A DNA stretch of 64,000 nt from contig JBAZJT010000005.1 of the NCBI GenBank assembly GCA_041651175.1, forward strand, positions 1-64,000. Direction: 5' to 3'. Source of the stretch: Elusimicrobiales bacterium (GTDB taxonomy: Bacteria; Elusimicrobiota; Elusimicrobia; Elusimicrobiales; Elusimicrobiaceae). The notes under the pieces are model-generated. The model did no database searches. It saw nothing but the letters and a program-made list of their open reading frames with translations, and was not told the DNA's origin. Position 1 is the first letter of the stretch. Each line of letters opens with the position of its first letter. Position numbers and translations under genes: made by a program. Below, in pieces: positions 16,820 to 25,716 of the stretch.

Positions 16820-18013
16820 ATGAAAACAAACGGACAGGTTTTGGCGGCGGCGTTTGGGACGTTTTTTGCGTTGGCGGCAGCGTTTCCGCCATTCGTATGC
16901 GCGGCGGGGAATGCGCGGAAGCAGCAGCAAACGGCGGGCAAAATGGCGGCGAAATCGGCGAAACCGGCGGGGAATGCGGCAACGGCAAAATCCGCCGTGG
17001 CGGAGGCTGATAAGCCGGAGGACCCGGAAATTGAAGCGATTATCAGTGAGCAGCTCCCGAAAATTAAAAAAGCCAGAGGCTCGGACAAGATACAGGAATT
17101 GGCGAAGCTCCAGATAAATTTACAGTTGGTTGATGGCAGGAGAGGAAAACTTCCGTTACAAAAAACGAAGAAAACACTTTCCAGAGAATTGATAGCTATG
17201 TATGAAGGAATAACCGGGGCAGACGATATTTCAACGGGCATAAAAGAAGATATACTCGACTTAATCAGCAAATATGGCGACACCGAATATGCAAAACCAT
17301 TTCTTATGGGTATGTTGGAACAAACAACATATCAACAACGCGCAATGATTCTAAGATCTGCCGCAGGACGGGCCTTGTCCGGGAAGGATGTCTACGACGA
17401 AGTTGAAAGTCTTGCTAAACGCGGAATGATTGATAATGGGTGGCATTACTTTCTCTTGATGGATATAGACAAAGCAAGAGCCTTGCCGATGATAAATGAG
17501 GTTGTGGATACCACAAAGGATAAAAATCTGTTTTACTATGCTGCTTGGAGACTTCAAGATACCTGTCGCAATCCGCAGGATTTCAAACGTTTTATTCACC
17601 GTGTAAAGGAACTTGGAATGAGCGTGCCAAGACTATCTTGGGTTAATAAAGACCTTCTTGCCGCCTATATTGATTCCAGTCAAGGGGAGGAGCTTTTTTT
17701 GGCTCTTGAGTTTCTTGCAAAGGATTGGACAAACACATCGCCGGAAGCGGTGCCCATGCTGGTTCGCAAGCTCAAAAACAAAGACCCCAGAATCAGGATT
17801 CTGATAGTGAAAATTCTGAAAGGAATGGCCACTGGAGCTTCCGGAACAGTGAACGTGGCGGATATCAAGGATGTGCTAAAAGACCTGCAAAAAAATGATC
17901 CGGACGCTGGTATCAGAATGCAAGCCCAAACATCATTAGCCGCTATTGAGCGGATGGAAAGGTATTTTCCAAAAGAATATCAACGGCGGCCACTGCCCGA
18001 AAACACAAAATGA
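16820..18013 (+). CDS. Secreted HEAT-like repeat protein, copy 1
   Basis: 397 aa. The signal peptide (residues 1-28, ending FVCAA) is almost identical at DNA level to that of copy 2 (19759). A low-complexity Lys/Ala linker (30-65) follows, then EDPEIEAIISEQLPKIKKARGSDKIQEL, and then helical repeats about 35-40 residues long (for example GKDVYDEVESLAKRGMIDNGWHYFLLMDIDKARALPMINEVVDTT) that look like HEAT or ARM repeats. The body is more AT-rich than its ends. The stop overlaps the start of the next gene (ATGA). A binding or inhibitor role toward the downstream protein is possible; it is inferred from coupling only. Confidence 0.75.
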   Translation: MKTNGQVLAAAFGTFFALAAAFPPFVCAAGNARKQQQTAGKMAAKSAKPAGNAATAKSAVAEADKPEDPEIEAIISEQLPKIKKARGSDKIQELAKLQINLQLVDGRRGKLPLQKTKKTLSRELIAMYEGITGADDISTGIKEDILDLISKYGDTEYAKPFLMGMLEQTTYQQRAMILRSAAGRALSGKDVYDEVESLAKRGMIDNGWHYFLLMDIDKARALPMINEVVDTTKDKNLFYYAAWRLQDTCRNPQDFKRFIHRVKELGMSVPRLSWVNKDLLAAYIDSSQGEELFLALEFLAKDWTNTSPEAVPMLVRKLKNKDPRIRILIVKILKGMATGASGTVNVADIKDVLKDLQKNDPDAGIRMQAQTSLAAIERMERYFPKEYQRRPLPENTK

Positions 18014-19662
18014 GAATAATATTTCTTGGTGCTGTTTTGTCTGCGTCGTGCATATCCGGGATAGCCCATGCCCAGGAAAAAGCCGATGCCATTTATCGTG
18101 ATTTGCAATATGCCGGATTTTATGACGAGCATGCGGCAATGCTTTGGGAATATGCGGCGGGGAATCCCGATGATGAAAATAATCATCTTATTCTTGAAAT
18201 GCTGGGCAATCCACAGAACGGCATATTTGCAAACACGGTTCAGAATTTCAAACATGCCGCGTCATATCGGGGCGCGTGGACAACACATCCAACAAAACCA
18301 GATTATTATAAACGAAGGGATATTGCTGAAACTATGAATGACTTGCGGAGAGCTGGCGTTAAATACGTTGGAAGCTGGTATGATGCCATTACGAAATACT
18401 TAGAGCGTGATGGTACGGGTTCGCTTCAGCTTGAACAAATAAGGAGAATGCGCTGTGAAGCCGTCGTGGAATACGCATATGCCGCAAATGGTTTCCCGAT
18501 TTTACGGCTTGGGCCAAGCAGCGGGACAATAATTTCCGATCCGGATGCATTTATTGCCGCGGCTGCCGCAAGGGATATATACCCCTCCACCCAAAGGGCC
18601 GCCATGGACCCGTCCATGGTGGCGGTTCCTGTCATCACGATTTTCAATTCCGACGGGCAGATTATTCCCGATGGTGGCGTTTCCAATACGCCAAGCATCA
18701 GCGTGAATGTCGCCGATATTGATTCCGGCCCCGGGCGGATTGAGCTCTGGCGGGGCGAAGTGGATACTGGCCAGCTTATAGCCTCAAACACCGGCTTTGA
18801 CGGTGCGGATTATTATATTGGCACGGACCGGACATTCACCAACGGCGACGCCGGTCTTTTTGCGTTCAATAATTTGCCCGATGGACAATACACAATCCGG
18901 GGCGTGGACCAATCGGGGAACTCTTTCACAAAAGCTTTCTATGTCTCTGTTCCATTCAGGTTAAAGACTATCGTCGGCACCCAATCCGGGAACACCGTTT
19001 ATTCCGTCCATTGGGACACCGCCGCAGCCGCATATATCGCCGACATTGACAATAAATTTAATGCAAGGGCCGATATTGATATCCGGCTGGATTTCAGCAA
19101 GCCGGTGTCAACTTATACATTCACCGCCGCGCTTATGGACGGGGCGACAACAGCTTTTTCCGTCAGCAAAGTCGGGCCGCCGCCTTCCGACAGTCCGAAA
19201 ACATGGCGCGGGGTGATTAAGGCGGGGGCATTATCCGCCGCGCCGGGGCCGAAGCCGTCGTATGCGTTGGTCATATCCACCGGGGCGGAACCGGGACAGA
19301 CCATGTTCAGCGAACCGGTTAAATTCGCGGTGCGCCCGGCTATAGCGGACAGCGTGTATATGCTGGATGGCAGCTCGCTATGCTGGCACGCGCCGATGAG
19401 CATCGCAAGCGCAACCGTTGTAGCAGGGGCCCTGGATCCCAACGTTGTCAGCAGCATGACGATTATCATAACGCTGGCCTCGGACGCCACTTCAACGGCG
19501 GAGCTTTTGGAACCCTCTGTAACCGTGCCGGCGGGGACGCATTACGAGCTTTACAGCAATCTGCCGGTCTCATACGAAGTGAGGATGTACAATATGAAGC
19601 CGGGGGAATACGGCATTTCCGCGGTCAGCAGCGACACGGAAACGGTGTCCATGTTTGCGTAA
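18010..19662 (+). CDS. Secreted protein with a possible permuted papain-like domain and shared C-terminal module, 550 aa
   Basis: A signal peptide ends AHA near residue 21. The N-terminal domain has EHAAMLWEYAAGNP (His41) and, after about 100 residues, RRMRCEAVVEYAYAANG (Cys149). A His-before-Cys order with 'C..vveyaY' resembles circularly permuted NlpC/P60 (YiiX-like) hydrolases; this is inference. Residues about 205-315 look like an Ig-like domain (SISVNVADIDSGPGRIELWR). Residues 333-550 are the module shared with 16068 and the 1598-aa protein. Compared with that protein it ends early, at FA-stop, where the longer one continues. Confidence 0.75.
   Translation: MRIIFLGAVLSASCISGIAHAQEKADAIYRDLQYAGFYDEHAAMLWEYAAGNPDDENNHLILEMLGNPQNGIFANTVQNFKHAASYRGAWTTHPTKPDYYKRRDIAETMNDLRRAGVKYVGSWYDAITKYLERDGTGSLQLEQIRRMRCEAVVEYAYAANGFPILRLGPSSGTIISDPDAFIAAAAARDIYPSTQRAAMDPSMVAVPVITIFNSDGQIIPDGGVSNTPSISVNVADIDSGPGRIELWRGEVDTGQLIASNTGFDGADYYIGTDRTFTNGDAGLFAFNNLPDGQYTIRGVDQSGNSFTKAFYVSVPFRLKTIVGTQSGNTVYSVHWDTAAAAYIADIDNKFNARADIDIRLDFSKPVSTYTFTAALMDGATTAFSVSKVGPPPSDSPKTWRGVIKAGALSAAPGPKPSYALVISTGAEPGQTMFSEPVKFAVRPAIADSVYMLDGSSLCWHAPMSIASATVVAGALDPNVVSSMTIIITLASDATSTAELLEPSVTVPAGTHYELYSNLPVSYEVRMYNMKPGEYGISAVSSDTETVSMFA
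19009..19662 (+). repeat. Second copy of the shared 214-codon module
   Basis: Direct repeat of 16068-16721 at a distance of 2941 bp, and of 21927-22571 within the 1598-aa gene. The three align without gaps to ATG at 16710, 19651 and 22569, then copies 1 and 2 stop two codons later and copy 3 reads on. Confidence 0.85.
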
Positions 19663-19699
19663 TTAACCGGCGTTGCGCTATGTAGGGGAATTTGTGATA

Positions 19700-19729
19700 T
19701 TGACAAGGAGTACCCTAAAAAGATAAGGT
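19700..19729 (+). promoter_or_regulatory. Duplicated promoter before the second HEAT-like gene
   Basis: Same TTGACA, 18-base spacer and TAAGGT as at 16760, in a stretch of direct repeat that continues through the signal-peptide codons of the HEAT-like gene. Confidence 0.45.
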
Positions 19730-19758
19730 ATTTGCAGTCGAGGCGCAGAGGGGATTTT

Positions 19759-20913
19759 ATGAAAACCAACGGACAGGTTTTGGCGGCGGCGTTTGGGACG
19801 TTTTTTGCGTTGGCGGCAGCGTTTCCGCCGTTCGTATGCGCGGCGGATAAACGGGCGGCGAACCCGGCGGGAAAGACAGCAATGGCAAAACCCGCCGTGG
19901 CGGCGGTTGATGCGCCGGAGGACCCGGAAATTGAAGCGATTATCAGTGGGCAGCTCCCGAAAATAAAGAGAGCCAGAGGCTCGGATAAAATAGAATTGCT
20001 GGGTAGATTCCATATAGCCTTGCAATTGGTTGAAGGCAGGAGGGGAAAACTTCCGCTGGAGAAAACGAAAAAGATGCTTTCCCGGGATTTGATAACTCAG
20101 TATAACGAAATAAGCGGGACGGGCGATATTGCAAAAGGCATAAAAGCGAACCTTCTCATTTTGATTAGCAGATACGGCGATAGCGGATATGCCAAGCCTT
20201 TCCTCATAAATGTTCTTGAGAAAGGGGGCAAAGACGAGCAAGATAGCATTTTGCCCTTTGTTGGTTGCGCGTTATCCGGCGATGATGCCTATGATGAAAT
20301 AGAAAGTCTGGCAAAGAGGGGAATAATTGAGGAATGCCTGAAGTATTCCCTTTTAGCAAGAATAAACAAGGCAAGAGCCTTGCCGATGATAAGAGAGGTT
20401 GTGGATACCACTAACGACCGAACATTGTTTATGCATGCTGCTTCTGAACTCCATGATCCACAAGATTTCAAGCGCATTATACCTCGCATCAGAGAAATTG
20501 GATTGAACAAGCTATTCTGGATAGACGCGAACATGCTTTGCGATTACATAGATTCCGTCAACGGAAAGGATGCACAGGCCGCATTGGATTTGATAGCACG
20601 AACCGGATTACCCAGGGTTCCTGCGCTTGAAAGACCTGTTGCTATTTTCCAGCGTAAGCTTGCCGACGGCAATCTGGAAACCAGAATATCCGCTGTGAAA
20701 GCATTGAAAATGACGGCAGAACATGAAAAAGGCGTGGACCACATACTAGAGATTCTAAAATCTGCGCAGAATAAGGAGACAAATCCGGCAGTTAAAGCCG
20801 AAATCCGGGAAACCATTACGTTAATTAACCGGCAAGAGGAACGTTGGAAGAAGCACGTGCAACGTCTTGAAGAAGCAAAAAGGAAGTTGCTAAAAACCAC
20901 GGACACGAGATGA
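19759..20913 (+). CDS. Secreted HEAT-like repeat protein, copy 2
   Basis: 384 aa. The ATG at 19759 was chosen by alignment with copy 1; the open frame begins nine codons earlier. Signal peptide and the EDPEIEAIISGQLPKIKRARGSDKIELL segment are nearly the same as in copy 1. Further on, the helical repeats keep the same plan (DDAYDEIESLAKRGIIEECLKYSLLARINKARALPMIREVVDTT) but differ at many positions, and the C-terminus is unrelated in detail. The stop overlaps the ATG of the 1598-aa gene by four bases. Diverged body with constant ends is what a specificity-determining partner would show. Confidence 0.75.
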   Translation: MKTNGQVLAAAFGTFFALAAAFPPFVCAADKRAANPAGKTAMAKPAVAAVDAPEDPEIEAIISGQLPKIKRARGSDKIELLGRFHIALQLVEGRRGKLPLEKTKKMLSRDLITQYNEISGTGDIAKGIKANLLILISRYGDSGYAKPFLINVLEKGGKDEQDSILPFVGCALSGDDAYDEIESLAKRGIIEECLKYSLLARINKARALPMIREVVDTTNDRTLFMHAASELHDPQDFKRIIPRIREIGLNKLFWIDANMLCDYIDSVNGKDAQAALDLIARTGLPRVPALERPVAIFQRKLADGNLETRISAVKALKMTAEHEKGVDHILEILKSAQNKETNPAVKAEIRETITLINRQEERWKKHVQRLEEAKRKLLKTTDTR

Positions 20914-23900
20914 ACCGAATAGTTTCCTTTTTTGTCTTGACATTCCTTTCTGCATTGGGAATTGCGGGGGCAGGCGATGGCAATTTATATCACCAGGAGA
21001 AAGCGGATGTTGTATACCGGAACTTACCATGGAAATTACCTAACGTTCATGCCGGAGCTTTCTGGGAATACACAGCGGGAAATCCCGATGCCAAAACCCA
21101 AAGCCTTGTGCTGGAAATGCTTGGCAATCCGGAAGATGGTATTGTCCCGAACGCGTTGCAAACTTTCATAGATAAAACAACTTTCCATGGCGCATATAAA
21201 CATCCAAGCAGTTCTTTGACTAGACGGGAAAGGGGATATGTCATCCAAACCATTAAAGAGTTACGAGAACATAAGGTGCATTACGTCGGCAAATTTTATG
21301 ATGCCGCCTACGTGTATTTGATTCGTAATGGAACGGGCACCCTTCAAATGGACCAGATAAGGGGAATGCGTTGTGATGCAATGGTAGAGTATGCTTATAC
21401 TGCCAACAATTTACCTATAGTGCACTTTGATGATAATACCATCATTACGAATCCAGAATTATTTATTGATTATGCTAGTCGCATCCCGTCTTATCTGCTT
21501 CCCAGCCATCAGCAGGCCAGACTCATTCCCGCACTGGAGGATTATCCCGTTATAACGGTTAAGGATTCCGACGGGCGCATTATTCTTGACGGCGACACCG
21601 TCACCACGCAAGGCATAAGCGTGAATGTGGAGGACGACACTTCTGGTCCCGGTCGGCTTGAGCTTTGGCGGGACGGGGTGAATACCGGCCAACTTGTTGC
21701 TTCAAATAACGGCTTTGACAAGGGGGATTACTACGAAGGCACAGACAGGACCTTCACCAACGTAGATAACGGGCTTCGCGTGTTCGGCGATATGGCGGAT
21801 GGGCAATACGCAATCCGCGCAATAGACCAGGCGGCGAATTATTCAACTACGACATTCAGCGTCGCGATACCGCTGTATATAAGCACAATGACGGCTTCCC
21901 AATCCGGGAACACCGTTTATTCCGTTCATTGGGACACCGCCGCAGCCGCATATGTTACCGATGTTGACGGCAAGTTCAACGCAAGGGCCGATATTGATTT
22001 CCGGCTGGACTTCAGCAAGCCGGTGTCAACGTATACATTCACCGCCGCTTTGATGGACGGGGCGACAACGGCTTTTGCCGTCAGTAAAGTCGGGCCGCCG
22101 CCGTCCGACAGCCCGAAAACATGGCGCGGGACAATACCCGCCGGGACGCTGGCCGCCGCGCCGGGGCCGAAGCCGTCTTATGCGTTGGTCATATCCACCG
22201 GGGCGGAACCGGGACAGACCATGTTCAGCGAACCGGTTAAATTCGCGGTGCGTCCGGCTATAGCGGACAGCGTGTATATGCTGGACGGCAGCTCGCTATG
22301 CTGGCACGCGCCGATGAGCATCGCCAGCGCAACCGTTGTAGCGGGGGCCGTCGATCCCACCGGTGTCAGCAGCATGACGATTATCATAACGCTGGCCTCG
22401 GACGCCACTTCAACGGCGGAGCTTTTGGAACCCTCGGTAACCGTGCCGGCTGGGACGCATTACGAGCTTTACAGCAATTTGCCGGTCTCGTACGAGGTGA
22501 GGATGTACAACATGAAGCCGGGGGAATACGGCATTTCCGCGGTCAGCAGCGACACGGAAACAGTGAGCATGTCGTTCGCGCTGGACAGCATGACCATATC
22601 GCTGGACACTGCCACATTGTCGTCGCAAATAAATTTGGGGCCGGGCGATATCGTCAAGTTCACCGACTGGTATGACCCGCAAGAGGATCTCCCCGCGCTG
22701 AACCCGACGGCATCGGTGCATTTTGAGACGCAGATAAACTCCGCGCTGCCGCTTAACCGCGCGGTATTGCGCGACGACGCGGGAAACACGCTGGATACAC
22801 AGGAGTTGTATGGCGTTCTGTCCGCCACGGTTCCGTGGGATGTCGGAGGATTGAGCTATTCAACAGTGGCCGCGGGCGGATACAACACGCACAAATATAT
22901 TGTTGAAGCGGTTGATGTTCACGGCGCGTCGCGGCAAATGCGATATGCATTTACCGCGTCTGACCATACCCATTGGACATATCTCACTCAAGCAGGCAGC
23001 ATTGCAAGCGGAGAGATTGACCTTCCTTCCGCCTATTTGGATTACCACGGGAATTGGGTGGCGTTTATATCAAAGGGCACGCGAGTAGCCGCTGGCGCGA
23101 TAACCAGTTCTACAAAAATTCTTGACTGGATACCCGGCGGGCCGGCTCCTGTCATTTCGGCGTCATTGGGTTCCAGCATTACAACTGTGAACGGAACAAA
23201 TGTCGGCAGCATCAGTTACGAGATAGTAGATGGAAGGATTTTTCTGACATGGGACCCCACGCCCTGTTTTTACCCCGCGAATGTGTATATAAGAGGTCCT
23301 CACACATTTTGCAGCATTTCTTTGGACAGCACTGCAAACACCGACCTGATTTGCGATGGGTATGGTTGCCAGTGCGGAAATGGAACAGAAATTATTCCCT
23401 ATGGAGCGGAATTATGTCAAACCCCGGCCGAATCTACACCCACAAATCCAATTGCGCCCGCCAGGCAATATCTTGAGATAACAGAGTCTACCGGCGCCAT
23501 TCCTGTAACAGTTACCGGCAATTTGCTGCTTGGCTATCAGTGTGTTGGATTTCCGGATAGACCCGCGTCGGATTGTAATGCGGCATATGAGGTGCATGTG
23601 AACATGTCCGGCTTCTATTATTCGCGCCTCCTGGGCCTTGAGGTGAAAGAAGGGGCTGGCGATTTGCCGTCGCGCTCCGTTGGGGCGGGGGTGTATGTGG
23701 CGGATTTCAGCGCGTCAACACAGCCGGCGGTGAGTTGCCGGCAGTCAAGCCCCGGCGGGGAACCTGCGGAATTTAATTATGCCTACAGCGCGGGGTACGG
23801 CTGCTCGTTTGATTTCGGGGAGGGGCAGCCAAGCGGGGTGCGGCTGGCGTTTCTTAACACGGGCGGGGACCCGGTATCATCCATACATGTTTTCCGGCAG

Positions 23901-25706
23901 ACCGGGGGCGGACTGGTTGACATTACCGGAACCCCGGACGGTTACGGCAATATAAACACGGCCTTGTTCACGCCCGGAGGCAATGAGACCTTTATCATCG
24001 CAAGGCAGCAGGGCAGCACGGCGCGGACGGATGAATCCAGCCCGCCGGGCGCGGCGACGCTGCAAAGCGGCGCGGCGGGGATGGTGATAGTAAGACCGTA
24101 TTCGGTATGGGAAATCCAGGAGGTGTTTTTGCGCGGACAGGGACTGATTGCTCCGACCGGGCAGGACGTGTATGTCTTCGTCCAGGACCATGCCGAGGAG
24201 GGCGGAACGCTGAAGATTTATTACACCGCAGAGCAGCTTGCCGCGGCGGGCGTTCAGGCGAATACGCTGGCAATATGGCAACTGGACGCGCAGGGGCTGC
24301 CGCAAACCCGGCTGGACAGCCAGGTGTTGCCCAGCGCGGTGCAGGGTGTGCTGCCGGACATCGGCGGGGTGTATGCTTTGCTTGGCTCAACTGCGGCGGT
24401 GGCGCTGCCGGTGGCATCAAGCTCGCTGGAGTTTGGCTCCACTTACTATGTGGCGGCGGATTCCACGGTTTATATAAACAATGCGGTGTCGGTAGTGGTA
24501 TACCCCGATAGTTCGGGAACCGGTTATGTGGTGCTGGATTCCACAAACAGCAAGGTGTTGACGCAGGGCCTTACACCGGAGACTACGCTGTTTTTCAGCA
24601 TGGGCGCGGTGTCCGCGGCGGATTTGGAGGAAGGGTATCACACGATATCGTATGGCAGCGTCAACACTTATCAGCAGTATGAGCCGCTGAAAACGCTGAT
24701 GGCGTATGCGGACACGCTGGCGCCGTACACCGTCGCCAGCGCCAGCGACACCGCGATAGAGCCGGGACCGGGGATTCATACCTTTGAGCGCGGAGTGCGG
24801 ATAACTTTATGGCCGGCGGACTCGCCGTCGGGCGGGTTTTTTTCGGGGATAAAGCGGACGGCGTATCTGGTGGATGTTGCCACCTCCGCCTGCCCCGGGT
24901 GGCTTGACGGCGCGGTGTCAACCGCCGCGCCGGCGGGGAGCTGCGCGAACCCGATATATCCGGGCGAATTCGCGCTGTCCGCCGGAACGCATACGGTTTA
25001 TTACGCGGCCATTGACAATGTGGGCAATACGGAAGCGGTCAATACACTGCACATAGACATAAAGAAAACGCTGTTCTGCGGGCTTTACGACAGCGGAAGT
25101 AATGTCTACGGCCAGCCGCTGTATGCGTATCTGTATGCCGAGAATGCGTCAAAATCCTATTACGCGGTGGACCCGTCAACAGCGCTGATTGCCGCAGGGC
25201 TGACGGCGGACACTACGGCCCAGTTTGTCGCTTTTGACAGCGCCGCTATCGCGGCAGGCCTTACGGAAGGGCAGCATACGGTGGCCTACGGCAGCGCGGG
25301 GTATTACGGGGATTATGAAATTCTGCAATCCACACCGGTATTTGCGGATGCCACATCCCCCGCGGCGGCCGTTCTGGCGGGCGGGGTAACGGTATCCTCG
25401 GCTGCGCCGGTTGCGGTAACTACGGGAACGGTCATAACGATTTCGGCGCAGGACCCGCAGTCGCACGGCGGCGCATCGGGCGTGAGGGCGACGTTGTATC
25501 TCGTGGACGATACGGCAAGCGGCTGCTATGGCAACGGCACGCTGTATCAGAACCCCTCCGCCCCGGCGGGGACATGCGGCAACCCGTGGTACGGCGGGGG
25601 ATTCACACTGCCGGCGGGAACGCATGTCGTGGAAGTGGATGTGTCCGACAATGTGTATAACTGGAACTGGGGCAAAATGCGCTGGACTTTCACGGTAACG
25701 CAATGA
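20910..25706 (+). CDS. Very large secreted multi-domain protein with a possible papain-like N-terminus, 1598 aa
   Basis: Signal peptide (about 1-22). The N-terminal domain matches the 550-aa protein: NVHAGAFWEYTAGNP (His47) and RGMRCDAMVEYAYTANN (Cys155). Ig-like segment about 205-320, shared module about 340-553, then a long beta-rich part with paired cysteines (residues about 790-850, CDGYGCQCGNGTEI). Two similar C-terminal repeats (about 1180-1390 and 1390-1598) each contain 'eGyHTisYGS', 'SG.r.tlYLVD' and 'aGTHvv.v...DNv.N', typical of bacterial Ig-like surface domains. There is no clear anchor or sorting signal. A cell-surface or released adhesin/hydrolase is likely. Confidence 0.8.
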   Translation: MNRIVSFFVLTFLSALGIAGAGDGNLYHQEKADVVYRNLPWKLPNVHAGAFWEYTAGNPDAKTQSLVLEMLGNPEDGIVPNALQTFIDKTTFHGAYKHPSSSLTRRERGYVIQTIKELREHKVHYVGKFYDAAYVYLIRNGTGTLQMDQIRGMRCDAMVEYAYTANNLPIVHFDDNTIITNPELFIDYASRIPSYLLPSHQQARLIPALEDYPVITVKDSDGRIILDGDTVTTQGISVNVEDDTSGPGRLELWRDGVNTGQLVASNNGFDKGDYYEGTDRTFTNVDNGLRVFGDMADGQYAIRAIDQAANYSTTTFSVAIPLYISTMTASQSGNTVYSVHWDTAAAAYVTDVDGKFNARADIDFRLDFSKPVSTYTFTAALMDGATTAFAVSKVGPPPSDSPKTWRGTIPAGTLAAAPGPKPSYALVISTGAEPGQTMFSEPVKFAVRPAIADSVYMLDGSSLCWHAPMSIASATVVAGAVDPTGVSSMTIIITLASDATSTAELLEPSVTVPAGTHYELYSNLPVSYEVRMYNMKPGEYGISAVSSDTETVSMSFALDSMTISLDTATLSSQINLGPGDIVKFTDWYDPQEDLPALNPTASVHFETQINSALPLNRAVLRDDAGNTLDTQELYGVLSATVPWDVGGLSYSTVAAGGYNTHKYIVEAVDVHGASRQMRYAFTASDHTHWTYLTQAGSIASGEIDLPSAYLDYHGNWVAFISKGTRVAAGAITSSTKILDWIPGGPAPVISASLGSSITTVNGTNVGSISYEIVDGRIFLTWDPTPCFYPANVYIRGPHTFCSISLDSTANTDLICDGYGCQCGNGTEIIPYGAELCQTPAESTPTNPIAPARQYLEITESTGAIPVTVTGNLLLGYQCVGFPDRPASDCNAAYEVHVNMSGFYYSRLLGLEVKEGAGDLPSRSVGAGVYVADFSASTQPAVSCRQSSPGGEPAEFNYAYSAGYGCSFDFGEGQPSGVRLAFLNTGGDPVSSIHVFRQTGGGLVDITGTPDGYGNINTALFTPGGNETFIIARQQGSTARTDESSPPGAATLQSGAAGMVIVRPYSVWEIQEVFLRGQGLIAPTGQDVYVFVQDHAEEGGTLKIYYTAEQLAAAGVQANTLAIWQLDAQGLPQTRLDSQVLPSAVQGVLPDIGGVYALLGSTAAVALPVASSSLEFGSTYYVAADSTVYINNAVSVVVYPDSSGTGYVVLDSTNSKVLTQGLTPETTLFFSMGAVSAADLEEGYHTISYGSVNTYQQYEPLKTLMAYADTLAPYTVASASDTAIEPGPGIHTFERGVRITLWPADSPSGGFFSGIKRTAYLVDVATSACPGWLDGAVSTAAPAGSCANPIYPGEFALSAGTHTVYYAAIDNVGNTEAVNTLHIDIKKTLFCGLYDSGSNVYGQPLYAYLYAENASKSYYAVDPSTALIAAGLTADTTAQFVAFDSAAIAAGLTEGQHTVAYGSAGYYGDYEILQSTPVFADATSPAAAVLAGGVTVSSAAPVAVTTGTVITISAQDPQSHGGASGVRATLYLVDDTASGCYGNGTLYQNPSAPAGTCGNPWYGGGFTLPAGTHVVEVDVSDNVYNWNWGKMRWTFTVTQ

Positions 25707-25716
25707 GGAGATATTT

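Noticed and set aside
16740..19760. CRISPR-like reading of the direct repeats
   Set aside because: The repeats are two long copies about 2.9 kb apart with genes between; no short regularly spaced units and no cas genes.
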